Origin: Topomyia yanbarensis
Taxonomy: Eukaryota > Arthropoda > Insecta > Diptera > Culicidae
Assembly (NCBI RefSeq): GCF_030247195.1
Contig: NC_080670.1
Location: forward strand, 33,776,497 to 33,840,496
Length of the DNA stretch: 64,000 bases
Direction: 5' to 3'
Position numbers and translations under genes: made by a program. This document shows positions 23,206 to 34,969 of this stretch, in pieces; within the stretch, counting starts at the first letter, position 1, and each line of letters starts with the position of its first letter. The notes under the pieces are model-generated. The model had not been told where the DNA came from and did not search any database. It was given only the letters and a program-made list of their open reading frames with translations.

Positions 23206-24888
23206 CTGTTAAAAAAGACTCAAACCCTTGAATGGCAATGGCTTTACGTGTACGCATATGCGGGAAAGTGGGAGGACGAGTGGCATTATAGCGTCATTTC
23301 GAATAAATCAATCGCGTGCAGCTTCAAGCATACCCAGGTAGACTTGAACTTTTCCTGATTCTAGGAATTTATCACCGTGAACTGGCGGTTAGACGTAGGT
23401 AATAGGTAGCTGTACACAAATCGAGTAGCTCTATAGTGGGCGGTTAGATGAGTCAGGTGACCACCATACCGCAGGTCAGCACTTTATTCGGACTCCGTAT
23501 ACCATCGAGAAGCAAGAGTGTGAGTGAAACCAAGCCGACAACTTTCAAGTGCAATGTGAACTTTTCAAGCGATTTGACATACACGCAATAAAAGTCACTG
23601 AAATATTAAAAGCTACTTGTGTGGGCTAATTTATATCCCTTTTCCAGTGCACCGATTCAATTTAGTCGCTCACCCACAGACTTTGACTCTCAAATGCCAG
23701 AGTCGTTGCAACAATGTTTAATGAAAGTGCAATAATTTCTCGCCATATGAATACGCAGTCGAGGCGAGCAGTCACTATCTACCAGAATGATCACCCTTTC
23801 ATCCTTTCGGGCCACAATCGATAACCTATATATTTCATTAATCGCCGCATCGTCATTTTCATCTTCTTTGATGCTTGGAGTTCAAATATCGCACAGAATA
23901 AACATTCCATGGCCCGATATTTGCCTACATCGACAGACGGAGTGAGGCCTCTCAGAATGGCAGAATAAACTGATCTGGATGATGATGGGTAAGCCGACCT
24001 CACACCAAGCGAAGGTCCGTCCCTCCGTCCCCAGCCTCATCGCGGTATATGGCATAGGACACATGTCGCTATTTTGGGCGAAATTATCCAATATTTGACC
24101 TGGAAAAATATTGAAATATTTACTCGCACGCTACACGCTTAGTGGAGTACCTCTACTTTGTCTGTAGCCAACAAAGTTTACAATGCGGTAGGAGGAACGG
24201 CGTGCAGTTTCGATGTTTGAAAGATTTTTACTAAAACGTATAACGGATTGGAATGATTTTGCCAAGCCGGAAACCGTTTGTTTCAAATTGCTTTATAAAC
24301 TTTCACTATCTTTTCGCCTTCCTCATCCTGTTTTTAATTTTACCAAGATTTTTTCAAATTTTCTGAAACCAATTCAAATTTGTTTAAAATTTGTGATTGA
24401 GTTAAAGAAAAGGGAAAATCGTGACAAACCTTAATGTGAATCAGTCCGAAATCGTATTTTATATGTTTTGACTCAGTTACGTGATAGTCACCGGTTTTTA
24501 TTTTAATCATTATCGCCAATTGTTCTTCCGTTCTAGAACATGGACGTCAAACTAATAGCTTGAAGAATTTGAACAAACTTTGATCAAATGAGCTATCATT
24601 TTCGATAATGCTGTTGATATTTTATTTTAAACCGCGTGGTGCTCAGATCCATTTAAACTGTTGCAAAAATTTCAGGCAAATTAAATTTAATGGTTTTTAT
24701 CTCATTTCAGTTCATAGCTAGGATATTCGAAAAAAGATTATAATTCTAGTTGATATTTAGCAAAATAATAATACATTAATATTTTAGTCAAATATTGTTT
24801 AACTTTAGGTGGCATTTGAATCAAATTCCAAGTAGAGATTTTTTACAGGAAAATTATGAAGGGGGTACTAGGCCAATTTGGACCTGCC
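23206..24888. other. No gene recognised
   Basis: Mixed sequence without convincing exons or repeats. It is the left flank of the R1-clade insertion; its last bases form the start of the target duplication. Confidence 0.3.
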
Positions 24889-24901
24889 AAGGGTTTATGA
24901 G

Positions 24902-25250
24902 TAACTCCGCTAGCGAATGACGGATCTCAATAGTGGCATGTCTGTAATAATATACGTACATGGAACTATTGAGAACCAGAGCTACAGGTCCAAAGCCCTG
25001 GTAAAGGAGGATGGTTGTGATGATCTGGGCCGAGGTCACCACGTAAAGCAAGGTAGGTCATAACCCCGATTCCAAGGCGTGAAGCGACCCGTGCCGAGGG
25101 ATGAGTGATCGAGGGGGTGAAAAAGATGCTCGTTCGTTAACGGAGCCTGTGGGGTACCTGGGCAACCCCCACAGTAAGCGTCCCTTACCACGCTAATGCG
25201 GAGCTCTGGCGTGGCGGACATTTATTCTCGCGCGACTCGTGGGATTTGAT
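24902..25250 (+). promoter_or_regulatory. 5' UTR and presumed internal promoter of the R1-clade element
   Basis: GC-richer than the flanking DNA and without a conserved frame. The promoter of such elements is internal, so this block should contain it. I cannot point to a specific core-promoter motif. Confidence 0.5.
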
Positions 25251-26663
25251 ATGGAGAGCAAAAATAAAAACAACAAACAATCGGAGGTGCCAAACCCCTT
25301 CGCTAGAGGTGGTTTGGCGAGGTCTCCCCCCCGTGGGGAGAGTAGTGGAGCGATGAGTGCTGCATCTGAAAGCACCAGTTACCCCCCAGCAGTGGTAGGA
25401 AATAGCCCTACCAACGCACCGGACGGGCCATTATCGGCGATGCGCAAAGTGGTGGAGCAGCTCGATGCAATAATCGAGTACACTAGCGCAAAGCAAAACA
25501 TAAGCAAGGAGTTAAAACAGAGTCTCCTGGAACTCCGAAAAACTGTTCGTGTCGCAAGACAGAAACAGCAGGCTTATGTCAAGAGGGTGGAATGTCGGGA
25601 GAAGTCCGACAGAGAAACCCAGACAGTGGCCTCCAAGAGGGAGGGAAGAGAGAAGGTCGATACGGGCACTCAGACAGTGGCCTTCACCTTCTATGGAGCA
25701 GCCACGTCGCTCGAAGCGGCGGCCGAGTTCCCCTCGAAGGGAAAAGGCAAGGGTAAGGGCAATCGCAAGACGTCTTCGAACGCGAAGCGCCCTAGGAAGT
25801 CGCCAGGTGAGGGTGCAAAAACCGACACCACACGGCGTGCAACCGTTAAGGCCAAACGCCGTCTGGCTGAGGTAAGCGAGGGCGAGAGTGACCTCGCTGA
25901 GCAGAGCGTTGGTACCAGCAACCCGGCGCGACCGGGACAGGAGGACCCAAACCCCTGGACGCTGGTCACCAAGAAAAAGCCGGCACCGACACCGGAGGTA
26001 CCGCGGCCCGCGAAGAACGCCAAGGACAGAGGCGAGGCCTTGTGGTTGAAAACCGACAAGGACAAATATGCCGATGTCCTAAAGTCGATGAAGGCGGCCG
26101 AAAGCCTTTCGGCCCTTGGGCATGATGTGCGTAGCGTGAGACGCACCAACACGGGAGAAATGCTTCTGGTGCTGAAGCGAGGCGCACAATCTAGTGCGGT
26201 ATACAAGGCCTTGGCCCAAGAGGTCCTTGGTGAGGGCGCCCAAGTCAGGTCGCTAAGGGCGGAAATGACTCTCCAGTGCAAGCATCTGGACGAGTTCACG
26301 ACCGCAGAAGACGTCGTCGCAGCCGTTAAGGAACATTGCGACGTCACAATCGAGCGGGCCTCTGTGCGATTGAGAGATGGACCCTCTGGCACCCAAGAAG
26401 CCTACCTCAGGCTACTGAAGACGGATGCCAAAAAGGTAACCGAGAAAGAGAAGCTGAAGATCGGCTGGTCGGTATGCACCATTAGCATACCCCAGCCGCC
26501 TTCAGTGGATAGGTGCTATCGGTGCCTTGAGTCCGGCCACAAAGCCTACGAGTGCAAGGGTATAGATGGGAGCAAATTATGTCGTCGCTGCGGCGAGGAG
26601 GGACATAAAGAGCAGGGTTGCACTAAGGCACATAAGTGCCTTATCTGCACCGCTAAGAAGTAA
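25251..26663 (+). CDS. ORF1 gag-like zinc-knuckle protein of the R1-clade element (third knuckle cut)
   Basis: I start it at the ATG reading MESKNKNNK; an upstream GTG in frame has no support. The first 120 residues are Ser/Pro/Gln-rich, with a coiled region and two copies of a (D/T)xTQTVA motif. A lysine-rich basic segment follows (about residues 160-215). The C-terminal half is an RRM-like/gag domain followed by CCHC knuckles: CYRCLESGHKAYEC, CRRCGEEGHKEQGC and a third starting CLIC. The third is interrupted by TAA at 26661-26663. The same frame continues through HAMGGPSC to a TGA at 26727-26729, so a single base change most likely created the stop. The protein binds element RNA in this family. 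The product here is 470 residues. Confidence 0.9.
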   Translation: MESKNKNNKQSEVPNPFARGGLARSPPRGESSGAMSAASESTSYPPAVVGNSPTNAPDGPLSAMRKVVEQLDAIIEYTSAKQNISKELKQSLLELRKTVRVARQKQQAYVKRVECREKSDRETQTVASKREGREKVDTGTQTVAFTFYGAATSLEAAAEFPSKGKGKGKGNRKTSSNAKRPRKSPGEGAKTDTTRRATVKAKRRLAEVSEGESDLAEQSVGTSNPARPGQEDPNPWTLVTKKKPAPTPEVPRPAKNAKDRGEALWLKTDKDKYADVLKSMKAAESLSALGHDVRSVRRTNTGEMLLVLKRGAQSSAVYKALAQEVLGEGAQVRSLRAEMTLQCKHLDEFTTAEDVVAAVKEHCDVTIERASVRLRDGPSGTQEAYLRLLKTDAKKVTEKEKLKIGWSVCTISIPQPPSVDRCYRCLESGHKAYECKGIDGSKLCRRCGEEGHKEQGCTKAHKCLICTAKK

Positions 26664-26729
26664 GCCCATAAACATGCTATGGGCGGACCTTCGTGTCCCT
26701 TCGGTGAGTTAAATAAGAAGAAGCCGTGA
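26664..26729 (+). other. Remainder of ORF1 and the ORF1/ORF2 junction
   Basis: In ORF1 frame this reads AHKHAMGGPSC, then lysine-rich codons and TGA at 26727-26729. The ORF2 frame begins at 26726 with GTG, overlapping that stop as GTGA. An ATGA stop-start overlap is the usual arrangement for coupled translation, so the ORF2 start appears to have mutated from ATG to GTG. Confidence 0.6.
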
Positions 26730-29700
26730 ACGTCACACAGCTAAATCTTAACCATTGTGCAGCAGCCCAACAGCTGCTGTGGCAGTCGGTCTCGGAGTCG
26801 AGGACAGATGTCGCCCTCTTATCAGACCCGTACCGCATCCCTGCCGGCAACGGCAATTGGGTGTCGGACGGGTCTGGAATGGTGGCAATCTGTACAACGG
26901 GACGGTTCCCGGTTCAAGAGGTAATACACCACTCCGCCGAGGGTGTGACGATTGCCAAGATCAATGGTGTGTTCTATTGCAGCTGCTACACCCCACCAAG
27001 GTGGCCAATAGAACAGTTCTACCAGATGATCGACAGGCTCTCGTCGGACCTAGTGGGCCGGAAACCGGTAGTCATAGCGGGAGACTTTAACGCTTGGGCA
27101 GTGGAGTGGGGCAGCCGCTGTACAAATAGCAGGGGTCAAGCGCTAATGGAGGCGCTTGCGAAACTCGATACTGTGCTAGCTAATAATGGCTCCGCTAGTA
27201 CATTCCGTAGAAACGGAGTGGAGGCGTGGATTGACCTAACATTTGCCAGCCCGAGTCTGGCTCCAGGCATGGAATGGAGGGTAGACGAAGGCTACACCCA
27301 TAGCGATCACTTAGCAATCCGCTTTAAGATCAACTATGGTGTGCAGCATCCGAGGGCGGGAGATCCCTGTCAGGTACGCGGGTGGAAGTCCAATCACTTC
27401 GACAGCGAAGCTTTCACCGCGGCCCTGGGACTGGAGGCCAGTACCGACAGTCTAAGCGGGGATGCGCTGGTAGCTGTTCTATCACGCGCGTGCGACGCCA
27501 CTATGCCGAGGAAAAAACTGCCAAGAAACGGTAGATGCCCGGTATACTGGTGGAGTGCCGAGATTGCAGCTCTACGGTCAGCCTGCCTCAGAGCGAGACG
27601 TAGGATGCAAAGAGCTCGCACCGAGGATGCAAGAGAGAACCGCCGTGAAGTGTTTCGAGCTGCGAAATTGGCCCTTGGCTATTAAAAGCAGCAAGAGAGC
27701 GTGTTTCGACAACCTGTGTGAGAGTGCCAACGCGAATCCGTGGGGTGACGCCTACCGGATTGTGATGGCCAAGACCAAAGGGGGCTCCTCACCCCCAGAA
27801 CGGTCTCCGGACCGGTTGGCAACGATTATCGAAGTACTCTTCCCGTCTCGAGCCACAAGCCCCTGGCCACCTGCACTACGAGACAGTGCGGGCACGGCCG
27901 AAATGGTGGCTCCAGTGACGAATGAAGAACTACTCGCAGTGGCTAAATCCCTAGCAATGAACAAAGCTCCAGGGCCGGATGGAGTTCCAAACAACGCTCT
28001 CAAGGCAGCGAGCATAGCGAACCCGAACATGTTCAGGCTAGCTATGCAGAGATGCCTTGACGAGTGCCGTTTCCCTGATAGATGGAAAAGGCAGAAATTG
28101 GTGCTGTTGCCGAAGCCCGGGAAGCCGCCAGGCGACCCATCGGCGTACAGACCAATCTGTCTGATCGACACGACTGGCAAACTGCTTGAGAGGATCATCC
28201 TCAACAGGCTAATCCCGTACGCGGAAGGTACGGACGGTCTGTCAAGCAACCAGTTTGGCTTTCGGAAGGGTAAGTCCACAGTGGACGCTCTCAACTCAGT
28301 GATAAATACTGCCGAGATAGCGATCCAACGAAAAAGGCGAGGTATTCGATACTGTGCGTTAGTGACACTCGACGTGAAGAACGCATTCAACAGCGCAAGC
28401 TGGGATGCCATCGCGCTCTCGTTACACCGGCTTAGCCTACCGGTGGGTCTGTACCGGATCTTGGAAAGTTACTTCCAGAACCGCGTACTGCTATACGAGA
28501 CCGATACCGGTCAGAAAAGGGTTCCGATTACCGCCGGAGTCCCGCAGGGCTCGATCCTAGGCCCGGTGCTATGGAACCTCATGTATGACGGGGTTCTGAG
28601 ACTGAAGTTCCCTCCTGGAGTCAAGATCGTCGGCTTTGCTGACGACGTAACCTTGGAGGTCTACGTGGAGTCAATTCCTGAGGTAGAACTAACCGCAGAA
28701 CACGCGATCAGCACGGTGGAGGAATGGATGAGCGCGAGAGGCCTCCCAAGCAGCACTTGCAACATGTTCTAGAAAAACAACAAAAGTTATATGTTGCATT
28801 ACAATGACAACAGAATTGCAAAAAACATGACTGTTGCATGTGTGAAACACAGCTGCTGCACGTTACATCTTAGTTATTTATTTGTGGTGCTTATGTTTTC
28901 TGAAACAATCAACTTTGACACATATTATTGATGTTTTTTGCAACGTGTTTGTGACTCTACTGCACAGCTAAAACAATTTTGTTGCAAGCATCATCGCGTA
29001 AACTGGAGATAACATTATTATTCAACTTGTCAGCAAATTTGATTCCGGATACACTTATAAAACCTTTACTCAACTTCAGTTTGTAACATAGTAGAAATAA
29101 AAACAACCACCATATTTATTGATAGAATGAATTCTTTCTCGATAAAAGTTGCTGACGAACAGTTAATATGCATAGATTTTTTGATCGAAACCCAAAATTT
29201 TCATTATTAATATGCTTCAAATTTTTGATTACTCTCGAAAAAAGCATATTTGAGCACAGTTCTTTGCGTACGATAAATAATTCACAAAATAAGTACAAAA
29301 TGTATTGAGTTTATATCAACGTTGTTTTAAGGCCCTTTAAAAATATCGAAGTATTTTTAAAAATTACTCGATTCAATTTTGTTGGTTAAACATTTTCACC
29401 CACATTAATGATATTGTCATATTTGAATGTGAACATAATATTTATACTTTGTTTGCATAACAATTTCATGAAACACATTAAGTTTCATTTCATATCGACA
29501 AAGTTGTTTTCAAAGCAATCGCTAGCATTATTGCAACAATCTTTGTTGTTATTATGATTCTTGGTACATCATTCGGAACAAATGAACATGTTGCCTATAA
29601 GCTCCGCCTCTTGCGCTTTTTTAATTGCATAACAGTTGAATAGCGCTTGCTGCAGTAATATTTTCACAAATTAATGTGTGACATTGGTGTTGTAAAAACA

Positions 29701-30681
29701 GCTTATCAACATACCGTGTTGCTTGGGCTGGAGCTCGCTCATCATAAGACGGAGGTAGTTATCGTCAACAACCGCAAGTCGGCACAACATGCAGTTATCC
29801 ATGTGGGAGAAGTCGCGATCACTTCACAGCGAAGTCTGAAGTCTCTCGGAGTCATTATAGACGACAAGCTGACCTTCGGCAGCCATGTCGACTATACATG
29901 CAAGAGAGTGTCGACTGCTGTTGCGGCTCTATCGAGAATGATGTCCAACAGCTCAAAGGTGTGCGCCAGTAGACGTAGGTTACTGGCAGGCGTTGCCGTA
30001 TCTATCCTCAGGTACGGCGGCCCGTCATGGTCAAGAGCACTAAGGGTAACCAGTTACCTACAGAAACTAGAGAGCACCTACCGCGTGATGTGCCTCGGAA
30101 TGATATCTGCCTACCGCACGGTATCACACGATGCATCCTGCGTGATAGCGAGCATGATGCCAGTCGGGCTGGTCATTCGGGATGATGAGGTGTGCTTTGA
30201 GCTACGTGGAAATAGGGGAGCCCGCGAGCGCACCAGGGTGACCTCGGTCGCCAGATGGCAGCGTGAGTGGGACAACTCCTCGAAAGGTAGGTGGACCCAC
30301 CGGCTGATACCTAGCATATCGAGCTGGGTGGGAAGACCCCATGGGGAAGTTCACTTCCACCTGACACAATTCCTATCAGGCCATGGCTGTTTCCGACAGT
30401 ACCTCCACAGGTTCGGGCACGCGGAGGTCCCAATCTGCCCGGACTGCCCAGGTGTAGACGAAACTGCCGAACATATACTGTTCGTATGTCATCGGTTCGA
30501 CGTCGAAAGAAGAGCAATGCTTGACGTCTGTGGCTGGGACACAACCCCTGATATCCTTATTCAGCGGATGTGTCAATCGGTGGAGAAGTGGAACGCAGTC
30601 TCGGCTGCTACCATCCAGATTACCAGTAGGCTACAGGTAATCTGGCGAACCGAGCAACAGACGACGGGCACGGCTAACTAG
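26726..30681 (+). pseudogene. ORF2 endonuclease-reverse transcriptase of the R1-clade element, broken
   Basis: Part 1 (26726-27685) is the EEP endonuclease, with LNLNHC near the start, then GDFNAW and the catalytic SDHL. A one-base frameshift near 27676-27682 moves the frame. Part 2 (to 28744) is the reverse transcriptase: APGPDGVPN, YRPICLIDT, GFRKGKSTVDA, LDVKNAFNS, GVPQGSILGP and the catalytic FADD. A 983-bp element then interrupts the gene between ARGL and ELAHH. Part 3 (29730-30681) resumes with ELAHHKTEVV and the thumb/linker, and ends with CPDCPGVDETAEHILFVC, the R1-type CX2CX8HX4C finger. The enzyme nicks target DNA and copies the RNA in place. Start mutation, frameshift and insertion make this copy non-functional. 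Confidence 0.93.
28745..29727. mobile_element. 983-bp non-autonomous DNA element, CCCAAGCA ends, 2-bp TSD
   Basis: It begins CCCAAGCAGCAC and ends GTGTTGCTTGGG, an inverted pair with one mismatch over 12 bases. It is flanked by CT on both sides (28743-28744 and 29728-29729). The flanking retrotransposon frame gives an independent empty site: removing the element and one CT rejoins the ORF2 frame exactly at ARGL-ELAHH. The interior is AT-rich and has no transposase. It inserted after the retrotransposon. Confidence 0.92.
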
Positions 30682-31609
30682 TGATTGGTTAGCTGGAGCG
30701 AAAAAGGCCAAGCGCAAAAAAAGGGAGTGAATGGTCTGTTCATGCCGAGGCAGGTTTGGCGCAGCGAATGGCAACCGCGTAAGGGGTAAACCCAGCCACC
30801 CCGAAGCAAGACAGAAGAGTGAGTGTATAGGCGTATAAGTGGACTGCCTCATGCCAAGACGGGAGGGTCGTAGCGTAGTATGTTGGGACTTAGCTATCGA
30901 TACCTCATGGCGTGGCAGAGGAGTGAAAGGGTGAGCATCCAAGTCAGTCTCACACGGCATGTTAAGGGTGAGCACAAAAGTCAGCCTCACATGGTATGGT
31001 AGAGGCTAGCACAAAAGTCAGCCTAGCAAGGAATGAAAAAGGTGAGCACACAAGTCAGCCTCGCATGGTATGTCAGAAGTGGGGCCTAAGAAAAATGTCC
31101 CACATGGGATACCAGGGGGAGTGACAAAGGTACAATAGAGTGGCACGATTGAGAGTGAATTAGGTGATAGGGTGAGCACCCAAGTCAGCCTCACATGGTA
31201 TGGGTGGGGCGAGCACAAAAGTAAGCCTAGAAAGGAATGAGTAAGGTGAGCACACAAGTCAGCCTCGCAAGGAACGAAAAAGGTGAGCACAAAAGTCAGC
31301 CTCATGTGGGAGTGCTTGAGAGTGAATCAAAGTGCGATTGAGAGAGCACCCAAGTAAGCCTCATACAGGATGTATGAACGCGTGAGTGAGAGTGAATGAG
31401 TACATTTAGTACAGTCATCCCCCCAGAAGTAATACCGAGAGGTAGTTCCTGGGAGGAATGATGGCGGAGCCCAATGGAGTTTAGTCGGTATTAATGGCTG
31501 GTCACCATTCGAGCCCGACACGCCCCCAGTGCACCCCGTGTGGTAGATTGGACCCTACCAATAGCACGTGTACTGGGCTAGGACGTAAAGGTCTTCTCCA
31601 TTGTAAAAA
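30682..31609 (+). repeat. 3' UTR of the R1-clade element with irregular tandem repeats
   Basis: Between about 30926 and 31370 a roughly 40-base unit containing GTGAGCACAAAAGTCAGCCT recurs about nine times, with spacers of varying length. The last 190 bases, from CCCCCCAGAAGTAATACC to TTCTCCATTGTAAAAAA, match the stub at 48122-49348. This end is what the element's reverse transcriptase would recognise. Confidence 0.85.
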
Positions 31610-31622
31610 AAGGGTTTATGAG

Positions 31623-33279
31623 CTATAGAACTGGAGCCTATCAACCGATTTGCAAATATGGACTTATTCTTTCCTTTCCTCTCAAATTCGACTTTGTCGA
31701 TCTTTAACCGTATGGTTCTGAGCAGAAGTATATCAAAGGTCCGAATTACTCCAACCTTGGTCCAGATCACACATTTTTTATAGATTTTTCCCAGGAGCGG
31801 GATTAGAAAAAAAATGTCGGAGGGGGTCACTATTTTTAGTGAAACCATAAGGTGGAACAATGGTTAAAAAATCGATCTCAAAGTTTGAGATCGCACCATT
31901 ACGTTTTGAAGTTTATTATCGTTTCTTAGGTCATTACTCCAATAAATTTAGTTTTCTTTAAAGCCTTATTATTAGTTTTGTGTTGCAGATCGATCCTGAG
32001 ACAACGGGCTGTAGTCAGTTTTGGAATTCCACTCACATCTTAGACTTAGGCAGAACATCATCACGGGCGCCATTTTGTTTTTTCGTCTTGGAAACATTTT
32101 TAAATGAAGGCGGAGATACAAGATTTTTGAATCCTAAAACTGATCCTTCTACATTTTTTCATTGGTCCACAAAAAAATTCCAAATTTTGCTTACTTTTTG
32201 GTCATTTGAATGAGAACCTCCCCTTAAATGTAAAATTTTGGCGAAATCTGCAAAACACTGTTGTACAATTTCAGTAAAACTTTCTCGAATTCAAATTGAG
32301 CATGAGCATTATCACCATGACCGTATTCGTAGTTGCTACTCCGTGATTGACCAGAACAAGTGAAATTGCACAAGCAATCAACGAATGGGGTGTGGGAGTA
32401 GCTATCCATTCCCAGGTAAATCAATTAATATGGCAATAAAACATTTGTTATTCGTGCTGATATGACTGCCGCAAATTAGTAACTGGTTTTAAATTTTTCT
32501 CGCGAATTGTCAATTCTCAATTTTCATATATGATTTAACAGTGACCATTCCACTCAGACAAGACCATGCGTATTCTCCAAGCACATTTATTGCCCAGTGG
32601 ATTAGTTCCCAAATAAGTCAAATAAACACTAAAGAAACAAAGAACTGTTCATTTCAAAGAAATGTCAGCTCGATTGACATCACCCGGCGGATACGTGTTC
32701 CCTAACAATACTATCAAATCAAAGAACATTTAAAATTACGACATTTACGACAAAATGTGTGCAATTATTAATATAATAAAATGAAAACTACTTAGCTATA
32801 TGCACTAAAATTTAAAAAAAATCATGACCATGGTGGTTCATTTTCAAAGCTGACCACCGATACTTTCTCGATTTCAGATCGAAATTTTGTTAGATTTCAA
32901 TCAATTTTTTCTCAAATACTCAGTATGTTAACAATAAGCTATATTTTTCATTTGCTTGATTCCAACGACAATCAATTGGTTAGATACTATTACGCGGAGA
33001 AAATATCGAAAAGTTTAGACCCATAGTACTCGAGTAAGAGCCGAGATTTTAAATATTTAAATCGGAGAACTAAAAGAGTCAGGGTCAGTATGGCTTGATA
33101 GCTTATGAAAGCTAATCGTTTATCTTCTGCTGGTATGGCTTGTCTCACTTTACCATGAGAAATGGGGGTAAAAAACAAACAGAAATGAACGTTAACACTA
33201 TGTACCAGTAATAATGATCTCATGTGACTTCTCTTATCGGTTCCCATGGTTAAAAAGCCAACTCTTCCTTTGCCGTGAA
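31623..33279. other. No gene recognised
   Basis: AT-rich sequence right of the R1-clade insertion. No convincing exon, hairpin or duplicate was seen. Confidence 0.3.
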
Positions 33280-33496
33280 ATATTCTGATTGCAATTGAAA
33301 ATCGAAATAGTGAACTTGCGTGTTTTGATTTTTCTCATATTGTCAGTGTGCGGATCTAAAGCGCAACTGGTGTAGATGATGCGCAAGTTGATTCTCTAAC
33401 ATGTACACAAGATGCGCTTTAGTTGGCCACTAAGCAAATAGGGAAAAAAACGAAAGGCGCAAATCAATTTTTCGATTTTCAACTGCAACCGGAATA
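33280..33496. repeat. 217-bp MITE, copy A
   Basis: Ends ATATTCTGATTGCAATTGAA and its complement (TTCAACTGCAACCGGAATAT) pair over about 25 bases. The interior GCGCAACTGGTGTAGATGAT, GCGCAAGTTGATTCTC, ACATGTACACAAG is almost identical to copy B at 63314-63535. Confidence 0.85.
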
Positions 33497-33903
33497 TGTT
33501 GGTAGATCAGAGTGATTCTTCGCAGCGACTCTGTCCGACTTCTAGCAGCGGAAGATGAAAGATTGGTTTTCGTATGGTTTCAAAAGGTATAAGAAATGAA
33601 TTACCAGTCGTTATTTTCCTAGGCCTTAATAGATTTTAGTTGTGATGGATACTGAATTAAACACCGTCACTTATTACCAGTATGCATTAATTCTATAATC
33701 TATTTATTAGCGATGGAATGATTGATTGCAACCAGCCACGTAGCCGAATACTAACCTCATTATCGCGTAAAATCGCAAATCTTCGACGCGTTGGACACGA
33801 TTAAAAATATTTATCTCTAACGGAATTCTGCGGTCATTACGGCCGGAGGATTAATAGATAAACACAGTATTCCAATGGGTAGTGCGTCATCGAGAGAAAT
33901 GGG

Positions 33904-34057
33904 ATTTTCGATTGATGTGCACCGGTGTAGTGGAGTGCACTGGTTTTGCACTTTCTAGCAGAAGTATCAATGGAACATACCCAGTTTTCTGCACTAAAGT
34001 GCAAAAATGGTGCAGTTCCAGTGCACTCCACTACACCGGTGTCAATCAATCGAAAAC
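33904..34057. repeat. 154-bp hairpin element
   Basis: ATTTTCGATTGATGTGCACC, GGTGTAGTGGAGTGCACTGG pairs with the complement ending at 34057. The arms are about 45 bases with two unpaired bases, and the loop of about 60 contains a further GCAC/GTGC pairing. It has the shape of a small foldback MITE; no second copy was seen. Confidence 0.7.
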
Positions 34058-34969
34058 TCCAAAAGTCTATGATAATTTTTGAACACATCGTTGGGAATGG
34101 GAATCTCTCTTTGTTTACTTTCTATTTCTTCGATTGATCGGTCATTTTCACGTTACATATGGTATCTAAAATTTTAGGCTCCCCATATATATTGAAAAAT
34201 CATTGGAAAATTTTATAATTAACGAATTAACATCGCTAACAAATGTGTCAAATTTTTCCCCCAGACGCAAATATCGATGAACATCTTTCAAAATTTCCAA
34301 CTAATTGTTGTAAAGATAGACTGACTTTTGACAAACATCGTTTCATTCTGAGTAAAGGGCTTATCTGCATTACCGACGTTAGATCTCCACTAGCGCCATA
34401 ATCATCGCAAGAGAAAGTAAATAAAGAAAGGCTGTGATTCATTATCTAGAATAGTTTTTGCAGGTTTGATATTCTTCAAAACGATTCGGGATGATCAGCC
34501 TAAACATTATTAGAAAACTAATTAAAAAGTAAGCAATAATTTAGCAATGCCAGGAAGAAGAGACGCGTTCAAAAACATTAAAAAGGAGATAGGCATTTAG
34601 GGTAATCAACTAATGAGTTAAATATAACTAAACTAAACATCCGAACGAGAAACGATTTCTATTCGTAATATACCTTTCCGGACGAGTCCCAATCTAATAC
34701 AAATCTGATACAAGCGGCGCCAAATGCCGGCAACCTCTGCCAGCGAGCGCCAAAAACTGCTACTTCCATATAAAAATGCATTCACTGAAGAAACGAAATC
34801 TACTTATGCACTCAATTCCTTCAGAGGGATTCATAATTCCTGAGAGAATGCTCACCTAATGACCAATCACGCCAATTTGTACTTTTAATCCTTTCTCGTT
34901 GTTTTTTCGGTTTTGTGGGTTTCCATTCGCGACTACTAGGATTGGCTCTCGATGGATTAGCGAACCCTG
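34058..34969. other. No gene recognised
   Basis: AT-rich sequence leading into the promoter-like block; no features seen. Confidence 0.3.

Larger units (their letters stand above)
24902..31609 (+). mobile_element. Full-length R1-clade non-LTR retrotransposon, inactivated
   Basis: A complete insertion flanked by the 13-bp direct repeat AAGGGTTTATGAG (24889-24901 and 31610-31622), with a short A-tail at its 3' end. The layout is a 5' UTR (about 350 bp), a gag-like ORF1 with zinc knuckles, and ORF2 with an EEP endonuclease, reverse transcriptase and C-terminal CCHC finger. A long 3' UTR with tandem repeats follows. ORF1 with CCHC knuckles plus an ORF2 C-terminal CX2CX8HX4C finger and no RNase H domain place it in the R1 clade. 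The target is ordinary DNA, not 28S rDNA. Without the 983-bp nested insertion it is about 5.7 kb. It carries an in-frame stop, a frameshift and that insertion, so it cannot move by itself. Confidence 0.93.

Noticed and set aside
25691..26392. 233-codon minus-strand frame inside ORF1
   Set aside because: Antisense shadow of the GC-rich gag-like ORF1; the sense strand has clear zinc knuckles.
27752..28411. 219-codon minus-strand frame inside ORF2
   Set aside because: Antisense shadow of the reverse transcriptase, whose motifs are on the + strand.
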